Under the pieces are notes generated by a model. The model had not been told where the DNA came from. It was given only the letters and a program-made list of their open reading frames with translations, and did no database searches. The translations under genes were made by a program, and so were the position numbers. 27,916 nucleotides of DNA from JBBQSN01 sp038213835 (lineage in GTDB: Bacteria; Actinomycetota; Actinomycetes; Actinomycetales; CAWJMD01): NCBI GenBank assembly GCA_038213835.1, contig JBBQSN010000020.1, positions 1 to 27,916 on the forward strand. The letters are read 5' to 3'. Positions within the stretch are counted from its first letter, which is position 1; each line of letters opens with the position of its first letter. Shown here in pieces: positions 1-8,046 of this stretch.

Positions 1-59
1 GTCACCGTGGACGCCGAGGAAGACCGTCAGGTCCTCGACAGGATCGGGACGCGCCGGCT

Positions 60-557
60 TCACCCGCAGGACAACGTGAACGCCGACGAGTAGGTGCTGT
101 TCGGCGCGTCGACGACGTCGACCACGTCGACGTCCACCCAGGCGCGGAACTGCCCGCTCGTCGTGTTGACGCACACGTAGCGGCTGTTGGCTCGGTGGGC
201 CGATCCGCCGCCCGAGTAGACGGTCTTCTTGCCTTCAGTACCGATGTCGAACCACAGTCCCGCGCGGTTCTTCCGCTGCAGCTGGATGGTCACGACGGCC
301 TTCGCCGCCTTGCAGTCGACGTTCTCCCACCATCCGTGCGCTGACACGGTTCGCGGCGAACTCGAGGAGATATGAGGATCGTCGCCGTACTGGAGGAACT
401 GGCACAACCCTCCAGCCATGGATGCAGGTGCGTCGGCACTGCCAGAAGACCGAGGCGCCGCCGCCGACTGGCTCTCGAAGAACGTGACGCCGGAGGTCGG
501 GCCCGACTCCTGCGCCGAGGCCGGGGTCGGCAAGGACAGCGTCGCGAGGACGACCAC
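60..557 (-). CDS. Small secreted Cys-containing protein, start region apparently frameshifted
   Basis: The 165-residue frame starts at a GTG and begins with a hydrophobic stretch ending in an Ala-Ser-Ala signal-peptidase site (about residues 13-15). The mature part has four cysteines (in GLCQF, NVDCK, RYVCV and the terminal SCG), probably two disulfides, and beta-rich text such as VTIQLQRKN and KKTVYSGGGSAHRANSRY. That pattern recurs in small exported proteins of Streptomyces-like bacteria; no enzymatic function is known to me. The signal peptide has no basic n-region in this frame. An ATG at 582-580 in a neighbouring frame opens with MIRRS, exactly the missing n-region, so a one-base indel at about 566-570 may have separated the start from the body. 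If so, the intact gene runs from 582. The coding call is fairly safe, the start is not. Confidence 0.6.
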   Translation of the reverse strand: MVVLATLSLPTPASAQESGPTSGVTFFESQSAAAPRSSGSADAPASMAGGLCQFLQYGDDPHISSSSPRTVSAHGWWENVDCKAAKAVVTIQLQRKNRAGLWFDIGTEGKKTVYSGGGSAHRANSRYVCVNTTSGQFRAWVDVDVVDVVDAPNSTYSSAFTLSCG

Positions 558-651
558 GATCCCTACCAGAACGACGGATCATGCTCGCCAGCGATGACCT
601 GCGCGTGCACCCATCTGAGCCTCCGGGTTCACGATGATCGGACAGCGGACG

Positions 652-2022
652 CTAGCGACGTGCGACCGAGCCGTCAATCGGCGGCTCCTGTCCCGTTCCG
701 CCGTGCCCGTTCTCGTCCCCGGGGCCGATCCGCCGGTCTCGTCGGTAGAGCAGCGCAGTGCCGGCGAGCAGCACCGCGACGCCGGCGAACACGGCCGGCG
801 CATCGCCCGACTCGGGCACGGCGAGCACTGCGACCAGCGCGGCGAGCAGGAACGCGGCGTTGAACACGGTGTCGTAGAACGTGAACACGCGGCCGCGGAA
901 GGCGTCGTCGACGCTGGTCTGCACCACGGTGTCGACGCTGATCTTGACCGCCTGGGCGGCCATCCCGAGCACGAACGCCCCCGTCACGAGCGACACCCGC
1001 GTGACGCCGACCGCGAGGACCGCCTCGACCAGGGCGGCGGCCAACAGCGCCGCGACCACCCAGGTGCGCAGCCCGAACCGCCGGGTGCCCGACGGCGTCA
1101 CGACCGCGGCGAGTCCGGCCCCCACGCCGGCGGCGGCGAATACCGTCGCCACCAGGGCGAGACCGGCGTCCACGTCGGACGGATCGGTCAGGGTGTTCCG
1201 GCACAGCAGCACCGTGGTGAGCGTGAACAGTCCGAACCCCGTTCTGAGCGAACCGATCACCAGCAGCGCGTCCAGCGCGGGACGGCGCTCGCGGACGTGC
1301 CGCGCGCCCTCGACCAGCCCCCGCGAGACGGTGACGAGCTGCTGCCGCACCGACCCTGGGGATGGACCACCGTCGGGGCCCAGCTGGTCGGGACGCAGCC
1401 GCAGCACCACGGCGGCAGAACCGAGGTAGAGCAGCGCCGCACACACCAGCACGACCGCGTCCGAGCCGTCGCCGGCGCCGAGCAGCGAGCGCACCCCGTA
1501 CCCCGCGCCGCCGCCCACCAGCGCGGCCACCGTCCCTGCCGTGGGGGTGACCGCGTTGGCCACCACGAGGGCGCCCGGCCGCACCACGTGCGGGAGGCCG
1601 GCCGACAGCCCAGCGAGGAGGAACCGGTTGACCGACAGGCAGACCAGCACCAGGACGTAGAGCAGCGGCCCGACCCCGACCACCACGACGACCCAGGACA
1701 CGAGCAGCACCAGCACCGCCCGCACCAGGTTGGCCACGAGCAGCACCTGCCGGCGACGCCAGCGGTCGAGCAGCACGCCTGCGAACGGCCCGACCACCGT
1801 GTAGGGGACGAGCGCCGCCGTGAACGCCCACGCGACGGCCGTCGTGGTCGCCGCCCGCTCCGGGGAGAAGAACACCAGCGACGCCAGGCCCACCTGGAAC
1901 GCGCCGTCGCCGGCCTGGGACGCCAGCCGGGTGCCGAGCAGGCGTCGGTACCCGGGGGTCGCCAGGACCTCGCGCAGCGCGGGCCAGGTCGGGCGCTGCT
2001 GCGAGGTGGGTCCAGCGGTCAC
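652..2022 (-). CDS. Major facilitator superfamily exporter
   Basis: The 456-residue protein is an integral membrane transporter with about twelve hydrophobic segments. The cytoplasmic loop between helices 2 and 3 carries an MFS motif-A-like sequence, GPFAGVLLDRWRRR, at residues 78-91. The overall look (short hydrophilic N-terminus, LASQAGDGAFQVGL in helix 1) matches the EntS/MFS_3-like drug or siderophore exporter branch. Substrate cannot be read from sequence. The start is a GTG at 2022-2020. The gene lies 28 bp downstream of the membrane hydrolase gene on the same strand, so the two may share a transcript. No nearby regulator or biosynthetic gene suggests a substrate. Confidence 0.85.
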   Translation of the reverse strand: MTAGPTSQQRPTWPALREVLATPGYRRLLGTRLASQAGDGAFQVGLASLVFFSPERAATTTAVAWAFTAALVPYTVVGPFAGVLLDRWRRRQVLLVANLVRAVLVLLVSWVVVVVGVGPLLYVLVLVCLSVNRFLLAGLSAGLPHVVRPGALVVANAVTPTAGTVAALVGGGAGYGVRSLLGAGDGSDAVVLVCAALLYLGSAAVVLRLRPDQLGPDGGPSPGSVRQQLVTVSRGLVEGARHVRERRPALDALLVIGSLRTGFGLFTLTTVLLCRNTLTDPSDVDAGLALVATVFAAAGVGAGLAAVVTPSGTRRFGLRTWVVAALLAAALVEAVLAVGVTRVSLVTGAFVLGMAAQAVKISVDTVVQTSVDDAFRGRVFTFYDTVFNAAFLLAALVAVLAVPESGDAPAVFAGVAVLLAGTALLYRRDRRIGPGDENGHGGTGQEPPIDGSVARR

Positions 2023-2050
2023 GCGGCCGAGCGTAGGTGTGCGCGGGCGG

Positions 2051-4314
2051 TCAGTCCGCGCGCTCCCTCCCCAGCACCTGCAGGGTCAGCTCGTCGACGG
2101 CGTCGCCGTAGGCGTCCGAGAGGTCGTAGCCGGAGTGGCCGCGCACGGGCGGGTAGGCGGCGAGCGCCCCGTCCATGTCCAGTCCCTCGGGGTCGCCGAC
2201 CCGACGGTCCCGACCGGTACCGAGCACACGCACCAGGCTGGAGCCGATGGGGTCGGTCACCCGGAACAGGTTGATCCACCGTCGCCCGAGCCGGGCGTCG
2301 ACGGCTCGCAGCCGCGCGTACCCGAAGTGGTGCGGGAAGATGGTGGCGTACGCGCGTCCCAGCGGGCTGCCGTGGGTCAGCAGGGCGACGCGGTCGAGCC
2401 CGTCCGTCGGGTCCAGCGCAAAGAGCTGCTGTACCACCGCGACGCAGAGGACCGATCCCTGGGAGTGCCCGGACAGCACCACGCCGTGGCCCCCGGACGA
2501 GCGCCGGGCGAGGTGGCAGGTGCGTGCGACGAGCTGGGGCACCGCACGCTCGCAGTAGCTGGGCGGCGCGAGCGGGTGGGCCGCCCGGGGCCAGAAGGCC
2601 AGCACGTCCCACGCGATCCCGAGCCGGCGCCGCCAGACCTCCGAGCGCCACCCGGCCACACCGAGCGCCACCAGCCCGGCCCCGGCCAGGGTCACCAGCC
2701 AGCTGCCGAGGGTCACGAGGCCGCGCGGCGGCTCGAGGGCCAGCGTGCGCCCGGTGAGGGTGGCCACGGTGGTGGCGGAGGCGATGATCGCCACCACCAG
2801 CCCGGCGACCGCCCCGAGGCCGAGCAGGGCCAGGACGTTGTCGGTCTGGGCCAGCTCGGACGTGGCCCGGGGGAGTGCGACGCGACGCACCCGGTGGTCC
2901 TCGCGCCAGCGCCGGTACTCCTGCGCAGGCAGCTCGCCCGAGGCGTACCCGTACTCGTGCAGGACCTGCGTGATGATCCGCCGCCGGCCGCGGACGACCC
3001 GACCTGCCATGGCCGCGCCGAACACCACCAGGATCAGGACGAAGAAGGCGAAACCCGTTGCTCCCCAGTTGAAGATGCGCAGTCCGGTGAGCTGGACGTC
3101 GTCCGATGTGCCGCGCAGCAGGTCCATGACGCGGGCGGACACGGCGGCGGAGTAGGCGTAGCCCAGCAGCACGCCGCTGGAGGCCAGGAGGGTCGGGCCC
3201 ACCAGTGCGAGGGTGCGGCCGAGCCACCCCTGCTCGGTTCCGTCCGGGCCGGTGTGCCGACCGTCGGGCCCGACCAGGCGGAGCACGAGGAGAGCGACGA
3301 GGAGAAGGGCCTGCCCGGCGACGAGGAGGTCGACCAGCAGGGGCAGCCGGGGCAGCGCGCTGGGGGCGTCCCTCCACGGCGGGGCGGCTGCGCCCCACAC
3401 TCCGATGCCGGCGGACACCACGCCGGCCAGCGCGAGGCCCTGCAGGAGCCCCCCCACCAGGCGTTCTCCCCGCAGGGCGCCGGCGGACCACCGGGTCCAG
3501 GACAGGGGGACCAAACCAGGACCGCTCCCAGCACGACCGCGACGGCGGCCAGGCCGAGTGCGAGGACGGACGCGGCACCGCGGTCATCCGGCACCAGGGC
3601 CACGACGGCGGCCACGACCGACCAGCCGGTGGCGAGGTGGACGACGCGCAGCCGCCGGGCCAGCGACTCCCCGCGCCACATCCAGACCGAGTCCAGGTCG
3701 GGGTGGCGGTCGTCGGTCCCGTGCTCCTCGCGCCCGAACACGGTCGCCTCGCCCGATGGGGTGGTCGCCGCGGCCGATGCGGCCACCGCCTCGTACCGCA
3801 GGCTGGCCCGACGCGACAGCACGGTGAGGGCGGCAAGCCCCAGCACCGGGACGAGCGAGGCCAGCGCCACCCGGGTGCCCGGTGCCCAGCCGTCGGCGAA
3901 GGCCAGCGCGCCGGTGATGGCGCCGCACTGCTGCCCGCGGCACTGCCAGGCCAGCAGGTCGACGGCGACGTGGGTCACCGACACGGTGAGGACGGCGGTG
4001 ACACTGAGGGCGATCAGGCGGATCAGCCCGTGGAACCGTTCCCGGTCCGGATGGTGACCCGCCCAGAACGCCAGGTTCACCAGCCCGAGCGGCAGCAGCC
4101 CGAGCCAGAGCGCCTGCAGCGCCGGACCGGAGGTGAGCCGACCCCAGCTCATCCCCTCGACCACCGGGTCGTCACCACGCGGACGAGGTGCGGGTGCGGG
4201 ACGCACGAACCTGACCAGGTCGTCGCCGGCCACCTGCTCGACCGTCGTCGCGCCGACCAGCACCTCGGGCGGCGTGCCGGAGACCCCGTGCACGCGCAGC
4301 TCGGTGACCTCCAT
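2051..4314 (-). pseudogene. Large membrane-embedded alpha/beta-hydrolase (lipase-like), frameshifted
   Basis: Two overlapping frames together make one protein of about 754 residues. The first (4314 down to about 3510) starts with ATG preceded by GGGAGA, opens MEVTELRVHGVSGTPPE, a recognisable N-terminus of large actinobacterial membrane hydrolases, and carries several transmembrane helices. The second (about 3509 down to 2051) continues with more helices, then a soluble C-terminal domain with the nucleophile elbow GHSQG at 2456-2470 (Ser codon 2462-2464) and later LTHGSPLGRAY and RGHSGYDLSDAY, where an acid and a His could lie. One extra C in the C5 run at 3505-3509 restores a continuous frame. 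Without it the first frame runs on into unrelated sequence to 3034. This is either a real inactivating frameshift or a homopolymer sequencing error. Substrate unknown; a membrane lipid ester is only a guess. Confidence 0.75.
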
Positions 4315-4482
4315 GGCATCTCCCGGCGACAGCTCCGACGGCGGCCCCGTCGTGATCGGACGCTGTCAGGAGCATGGCAGGAGGGCCTCAGATACGGAGC
4401 GGGGACTTCGGCGAAAGTCACCGCCCCCGGCGGTCCACGGGTGCACACTGTCGCCTGCGGTGGCCACGGAGAGGTCTGGGCG
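4315..4482. promoter_or_regulatory. Divergent intergenic region
   Basis: This 168-bp gap separates two divergent membrane-protein genes, so it must contain promoters for both directions. Ribosome binding sites are visible at each end: GGGAGA just before the hydrolase ATG on the minus strand, and GGAGAGG at 4468-4474 before the plus-strand ATG. I see no long palindrome or clear -35/-10 pair. Confidence 0.4.
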
Positions 4483-5394
4483 ATGACGACGTCGCACGAA
4501 GAGAATGTCCTGAACACCTACCGCTACCTGCGGGTGGCCATGCCAGTGCTGGTCGCCGTCCTCGGCGCATCGGTGGTCTTCCAGATCGCGGCGTTCGACT
4601 GCTGGCCGGGCTCGATCAGTGCCTACTACTACACCGCGTCCCGGGCCGTCTTCGTGTCGTGCCTGTGCGCGATCGGTACCTGCCTCATCGTCTACCGGGG
4701 CAACACCGATCCGGAGGACGTGGCACTCAACGTGTCCGGATTCCTCGCGTTCGTGGTGGCTTTCGTGCCGACGACGGTGGACACCAACTGCCGGGCGAGC
4801 AACGTGCCGTCCCGTACCGAGCTGGCGGACGCCGTGCAGAACAACGTGGCAGCCGTCCTGGTGGGCGGCGCCGTCACGGTCGCGATCGCGTGGTGGGTGC
4901 GCCGGGGCGCGGCGGCACCACGTCGTGGGCCACTGGCGACCGGGCCCCTCCTCGGGACGACCGCTGCGCTCGCGGCCGGGGCAGCGGTCTTCCTGGTCGC
5001 CGACGACCTCGTGCTGAGTCACGGCCACTACACCGCCGCCATCTCGATGTTCATCGGGATCGGGCTCGTCGTGGCCATGAACACCAGGGCGTACACCGAG
5101 CGTGATCGTGAGGCTGCGAGCCCGACGGTCAGGTACGACCGCGCCTACAAGGTCGTGCTCGGCGCCATGATTGCCTCCGGCGTCGTGATCGCGGGCACCG
5201 GTCTCGCCCTGGGCAGGGACCCAGCGGGGCACTGGACGTGGGGCGAGTGGATCTTCTGGTTGGAAGCGGTGCTGATCGTGGAGTTCGCAGTCTTCTGGGG
5301 GATCCAGACCTGGGAGCTGCGGAACGTGCGCGACCGCTCCGAACTGCACCAGGGCAACTCCTCGGACGCCCAGGCGGCAGAACACGTCTCGTGA
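4483..5394 (+). CDS. Eight-helix integral membrane protein of unknown function
   Basis: The 303-residue protein has eight predicted transmembrane helices at about 17-38, 53-71, 81-99, 122-139, 156-175, 183-199, 222-243 and 254-275, with a short hydrophilic C-terminal tail. A conserved-looking segment after helix 1, WPGSISAYYYTASRAVFV, and the loop IVYRGNTDPEDVALN recur in actinobacterial membrane proteins that I recognise as a family but cannot name. Cysteines lie at 40, 60, 62, 67 and 103. The start is the ATG at 4483, with GGAGAGG eight bases upstream. The frame is open much further upstream (to 3205), but that part is antisense to the hydrolase gene and not protein-like. The gene appears to stand alone. 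Confidence 0.8.
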   Translation: MTTSHEENVLNTYRYLRVAMPVLVAVLGASVVFQIAAFDCWPGSISAYYYTASRAVFVSCLCAIGTCLIVYRGNTDPEDVALNVSGFLAFVVAFVPTTVDTNCRASNVPSRTELADAVQNNVAAVLVGGAVTVAIAWWVRRGAAAPRRGPLATGPLLGTTAALAAGAAVFLVADDLVLSHGHYTAAISMFIGIGLVVAMNTRAYTERDREAASPTVRYDRAYKVVLGAMIASGVVIAGTGLALGRDPAGHWTWGEWIFWLEAVLIVEFAVFWGIQTWELRNVRDRSELHQGNSSDAQAAEHVS

Positions 5395-5483
5395 CGGCAA
5401 CGCCCACACCCGGCCGTGCGCCCACCCTGCTGCGACGGCTCAGCGAGTCGCGGACCAGGCCGAGCGGCAGGACGCCGGCGGTC

Positions 5484-5489
5484 TACCAT
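5484..5489 (+). promoter_or_regulatory. Candidate -10 element for a leaderless transcript
   Basis: TACCAT fits the actinobacterial TANNNT -10 pattern and ends six bases before the GTG at 5496. A start point seven bases downstream of the -10 would fall on the start codon itself, giving a leaderless mRNA. No Shine-Dalgarno sequence precedes this GTG, which agrees. A convincing -35 is not visible. Confidence 0.45.
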
Positions 5490-5495
5490 CGGCCC

Positions 5496-5957
5496 GTGTC
5501 CGTACCGGTCCCCGTCCACCTGCCCGAGGTCCTGGGTCCCGTGCTGGTCCGCGCCCCCCTGGTCGGGCGGCCCACCGTGACCGTGGGCGGGCAACCGGTG
5601 CGGCGGGTGAGCCGCGGCACCTACGAGCTGCCCACCCGCGACGGCGAGGGGTTGCTGGCCACCGTCGTCCCCGGTGCGCGGATGTCGCCCTACCCGCGGC
5701 TGCTGCTGGAGACCGGGGAGGTGCACCCGACGGGGCCCACGCCGCCCCTGCCGCTGCAGGTGCTGGCGTTCCTGCCCGGGCTGGTGGTGCTGCTCGGCGG
5801 CGCGTCGGCCTTCGTCGCGGTGCTCGGCCTGGTGGCCTCGCTCCTGGTGCTGCGGCGCCCCTGGCCGCCACCGGCGCAGTACGTCGCCGTGCTGGTCGTC
5901 CTCGGTCTGGCCGTCGGCCTCGGGTGGACGGTGTCCCGCGTGTGGGGCTGGGCCTGA
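5496..5957 (+). CDS. Small membrane protein, conserved hypothetical
   Basis: The 153-residue protein begins with a soluble beta-rich region of about 85 residues (PVPVHLPEVLGPVLVRAPL, then VTVGGQPVRRVSRGTYELPT), followed by two or three hydrophobic helices (about 90-110, 112-118 and 128-150) and a Trp-rich end. I do not recognise a characterised domain. The N-terminal part could fold as a small beta-sandwich displayed on the membrane. The start was placed at GTG 5496 because the sequence upstream in the same frame is Arg-rich and not protein-like, and because a -10-like TACCAT sits just before it. The gene is convergent with ino1 and shares its terminator hairpin. Confidence 0.65.
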   Translation: MSVPVPVHLPEVLGPVLVRAPLVGRPTVTVGGQPVRRVSRGTYELPTRDGEGLLATVVPGARMSPYPRLLLETGEVHPTGPTPPLPLQVLAFLPGLVVLLGGASAFVAVLGLVASLLVLRRPWPPPAQYVAVLVVLGLAVGLGWTVSRVWGWA

Positions 5958-5970
5958 GCCCGGACGCTGG

Positions 5971-6004
5971 ACGGCCCGGTCCCACCGAGGCGGGACCGGG
6001 CCGT
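5971..6004. terminator. Bidirectional terminator hairpin between convergent genes
   Basis: ACGGCCCGGTCCC (5971-5983) pairs perfectly over 13 bp with GGGACCGGGCCGT (5992-6004) around an 8-base loop. It lies 14 bases after the plus-strand stop and 20 bases after the ino1 stop on the other strand. There is no T tract, as is common for actinobacterial terminators. Confidence 0.85.
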
Positions 6005-6024
6005 CGTCGTGCGGCAGCGCGAGG

Positions 6025-7104
6025 TCAGCGCTCGACCTCGCCGCGGATGAACTGCTCGACCTTCTGCTTGGCCAGGGTGTCCTCGTACTGCTCCGGCGGG
6101 GACTTCATGAAGTAGGACGACGCGGACAGCAGCGGGCCGCCGATGCCGCGGTCCATCGCGATCTTCGCGGCGCGCACGGCGTCGATGATCACGCCGGCCG
6201 AGTTCGGGGAGTCCCAGACCTCGAGCTTGTACTCCAGGTTCAGCGGGACGTCGCCGAACGCGCGACCCTCGAGCCGGACGTAGGCCCACTTGCGGTCGTC
6301 GAGCCACTGCACGTAGTCCGACGGGCCGATGTGCACGTTGCGCTTGCCCATGTCGTGGTCCACGTTCGACGTCACGGCCTGGGTCTTGGAGATCTTCTTG
6401 GACTCGAGCCGGTCGCGCTCCAGCATGTTCTTGAAGTCCATGTTGCCGCCGACGTTCAACTGGTAGGTGCGGTCGAGGATCACACCGCGGTCCTCGAACA
6501 GGCGGGCCATCACGCGGTGCGTGATGGTGGCGCCGACCTGGGACTTGATGTCGTCGCCGACGATGGGAACGCCTGCGGCCGTGAACTTGTCGGCCCACTC
6601 CTTGGTACCGGCGATGAACACGGGCAGGGCGTTGACGAAGCCGACGCCGGCGTCGATCGCGCACTGCGCGTAGAACTTCGCGGCGTCCTCGGACCCGACG
6701 GGCAGGTAGCAGACCAGGACGTCGGCCCGGGTCTGCTTCAGCTGCGCGACGACGTCGACGGGCTCGGCGTCGGACTCCTCGATCGTCTCGCGGTAGTACT
6801 TGCCGAGACCGTCGAGGGTGTGGCCGCGCTGCACGGTCACGCCGAGCGGCGGGACGTCGCAGATCTTGATCGTGTTGTTCTCGCTGGCGCCGATCGCCTC
6901 GGAGAGGTCGAAGCTGACCTTCTTGGCGTCGACGTCGAACGCGGCGACGAACTCGATGTCACGCACGTGGTACTCGCCGAACTCGACGTGCATCAGCCCG
7001 GGGACGAACCCGGACGGGTCGGCGTCGGCGTAGTAGTGCACGCCCTGGACGAGCGAGGCGGCGCAGTTTCCCACTCCGACGATGGCGACGCGTACGGATC
7101 CCAT
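6025..7104 (-). CDS. ino1: myo-Inositol-1-phosphate synthase
   Basis: This cytoplasmic enzyme (EC 5.5.1.4) converts glucose 6-phosphate to 1D-myo-inositol 3-phosphate using NAD. The product feeds phosphatidylinositol, mannosylated inositol lipids and mycothiol in actinobacteria. The 359-residue protein has the N-terminal dinucleotide-binding motif VGVGNCAASL (residues 8-17), then VPPLGVTVQRGHTLDGLG, FVNALPVFIAG, KSQVGATITHR and the signature LNVGGNMDFKNM, followed by LEGRAFGDVPLNLEYKLEVWDSPNSAG. Length and motifs match mycobacterial Ino1. The start is the ATG at 7104, preceded by AGGGAG. An alternative in-frame ATG at 7182 would add 26 Gln/His/Ser-rich residues and overlaps the padR stop. It follows padR on the same strand and is probably co-transcribed and controlled by it. 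Confidence 0.96.
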   Translation of the reverse strand: MGSVRVAIVGVGNCAASLVQGVHYYADADPSGFVPGLMHVEFGEYHVRDIEFVAAFDVDAKKVSFDLSEAIGASENNTIKICDVPPLGVTVQRGHTLDGLGKYYRETIEESDAEPVDVVAQLKQTRADVLVCYLPVGSEDAAKFYAQCAIDAGVGFVNALPVFIAGTKEWADKFTAAGVPIVGDDIKSQVGATITHRVMARLFEDRGVILDRTYQLNVGGNMDFKNMLERDRLESKKISKTQAVTSNVDHDMGKRNVHIGPSDYVQWLDDRKWAYVRLEGRAFGDVPLNLEYKLEVWDSPNSAGVIIDAVRAAKIAMDRGIGGPLLSASSYFMKSPPEQYEDTLAKQKVEQFIRGEVER

Positions 7105-7126
7105 CCGGTTTCTCCCTAGGTTCTCG

Positions 7127-7176
7127 GTGTCGTGCTGGCTGTCGTGCTGGCTGTCTGGACGGCTGACGTGCTGGCT
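7127..7176. repeat. Short imperfect tandem repeats in the padR-ino1 junction
   Basis: A unit close to GTCGTGCTGGCT occurs twice in direct succession (about 7129-7152), and related GTGCTGGCT text occurs again at about 7168. If translated from the upstream ATG these give a Ser-Gln-His-Asp repeat. They lie between padR and the preferred ino1 start. Confidence 0.5.
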
Positions 7177-7178
7177 GG

Positions 7179-7793
7179 TCATCGGCTTCCCGGTGTCCCC
7201 GGTGGCGGTGGCACGCCGGGCGGGGCGGGGCCCCCGCGACGCTCGTTGTCGATCAGGCCGTCGAGCCAGCGCACCTCGTGCTCGACCGACTCCAGTCCGT
7301 GCCGCTGCAGCTCGAGGGTGTAGTCGTCCCAGCGCTCGCGGGAGCGGGCGAAGGAGCGCTTGAGGTTGTCCAGCCGCTCGCTCATGCGGGTGCGGCGGCC
7401 CTCGAGGATGCGTAGCCGGGTGGCGGCGTCGAGCTGGGCGAAGAACGCGAACCGGACGTCGAAGTCGCCGTCCTCCCAGGAGGAGGGGCCGGACTCGGCC
7501 AGCGCGTCCTGGAAGTGCTCCTTGCCCTCGGCGGTGAGCTCGTAGACGATCCGGCCACGCTTGCCGGCCAGCGGCGGCGGCGTGGTCGCGCCCTCGCGCA
7601 CCACGTGCTGCTGCTCGACGATCCAGCCCCGGGTGACCAGGGCTCGCAGCGCCGGGTAGAGGCTGCCGTAGGACAGGGCCCGGAACATGCCGAGGGTGGC
7701 GGAGAGCCGCTTGCGCAGCTCGTACCCGTGCAGGGGGCTGTCGTGCAGCACGCCGAGGACGGCCAGGCACAGGACGTCACCGCGCTTGGCCAC
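7179..7793 (-). CDS. PadR-family transcriptional regulator
   Basis: The 204-residue protein has an N-terminal winged helix-turn-helix of the PadR type (about residues 5-85: LAVLGVLHDSPLHGYELRKRL, then ALSYGSLYPALRAL) and a C-terminal helical dimerisation domain (about 95-180, with LRILEGRRTRMSERLDNLKRSF). It ends in a Pro/Gly-rich tail. PadR proteins are usually repressors that bind ATGT/ACAT palindromes and regulate themselves and neighbours. Exactly such a palindrome lies 37-57 bp upstream. The GTG at 7793 was chosen because GGAGG sits seven bases before it; an in-frame ATG at 7823 lies close to the operator and lacks such a site. The gene pairs with ino1, as Rv0047c does with Rv0046c in mycobacteria. 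Confidence 0.9.
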   Translation of the reverse strand: MAKRGDVLCLAVLGVLHDSPLHGYELRKRLSATLGMFRALSYGSLYPALRALVTRGWIVEQQHVVREGATTPPPLAGKRGRIVYELTAEGKEHFQDALAESGPSSWEDGDFDVRFAFFAQLDAATRLRILEGRRTRMSERLDNLKRSFARSRERWDDYTLELQRHGLESVEHEVRWLDGLIDNERRGGPAPPGVPPPPGTPGSR

Positions 7794-7829
7794 GATGCAC
7801 CTCCACCTGTTCGCCCGACCCATTGCGTC

Positions 7830-7850
7830 GATGTATCGGTCCGATACATC
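7830..7850. promoter_or_regulatory. PadR-type operator palindrome
   Basis: A perfect 21-bp inverted repeat centred on 7840: the half-site GATGTATCGG is followed by one central base and its exact reverse complement. The outer ATGTAT/ATACAT arms match the general PadR operator pattern. It sits just upstream of padR, so autoregulation of padR-ino1 is the natural reading. Confidence 0.8.
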
Positions 7851-7938
7851 CAGGCGACTGTAACCGGGCCTGACGGACGGAGCAACTCGACCCGCGGGCA
7901 ATCCGTGGGCGATCCGGGGGGCCGCCCCGGCCAGGACC

Positions 7939-8046
7939 TCAGAGCAGCCGGTACTCCAGCTCGGGCCGCCCGGTCCCGCCGTACCGGGGTTGGCGCTCGG
8001 CGGTGCCGCGGTCGCACAGGTGCTCGAGGTAGCGCCGGGCGGTCAC
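7939..8046 (-). pseudogene. C-terminal remnant of a CitB/DcuR-type response regulator
   Basis: About 34 codons ending at the TGA at 7941-7939 read VTARRYLEHLCDRGTAE, then PRYGGTGRPELEYRL. This is the last part of the winged helix DNA-binding domain found in citrate/C4-dicarboxylate response regulators, which typically end RYGGxGRPExEYR. The receiver domain and linker are absent. The fragment begins exactly where the adjoining kinase remnant stops (overlapping TGA and GTG at 8046-8043), so it looks like the end of a deletion that joined the two genes. Confidence 0.65.

Noticed and set aside
1..93. Open plus-strand frame from the left edge ending at TAG 91-93
   Set aside because: Only 30 codons, overlaps the end of the secreted-protein gene, and such a run is expected by chance at this GC content. 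It could be the tail of a gene outside the window, but nothing supports it.
634..4057. Long plus-strand frames (546 and 745 codons) opposite the MFS and hydrolase genes
   Set aside because: Arg/Gln/His/Gly-rich translations without domains, exactly antisense to convincing membrane proteins. They are third-position GC shadows.
6025..7770. 581-codon minus-strand frame extending ino1 across padR
   Set aside because: The upstream part is an out-of-frame reading of padR; Ino1 homology starts at MGSVRVAIVGVG.
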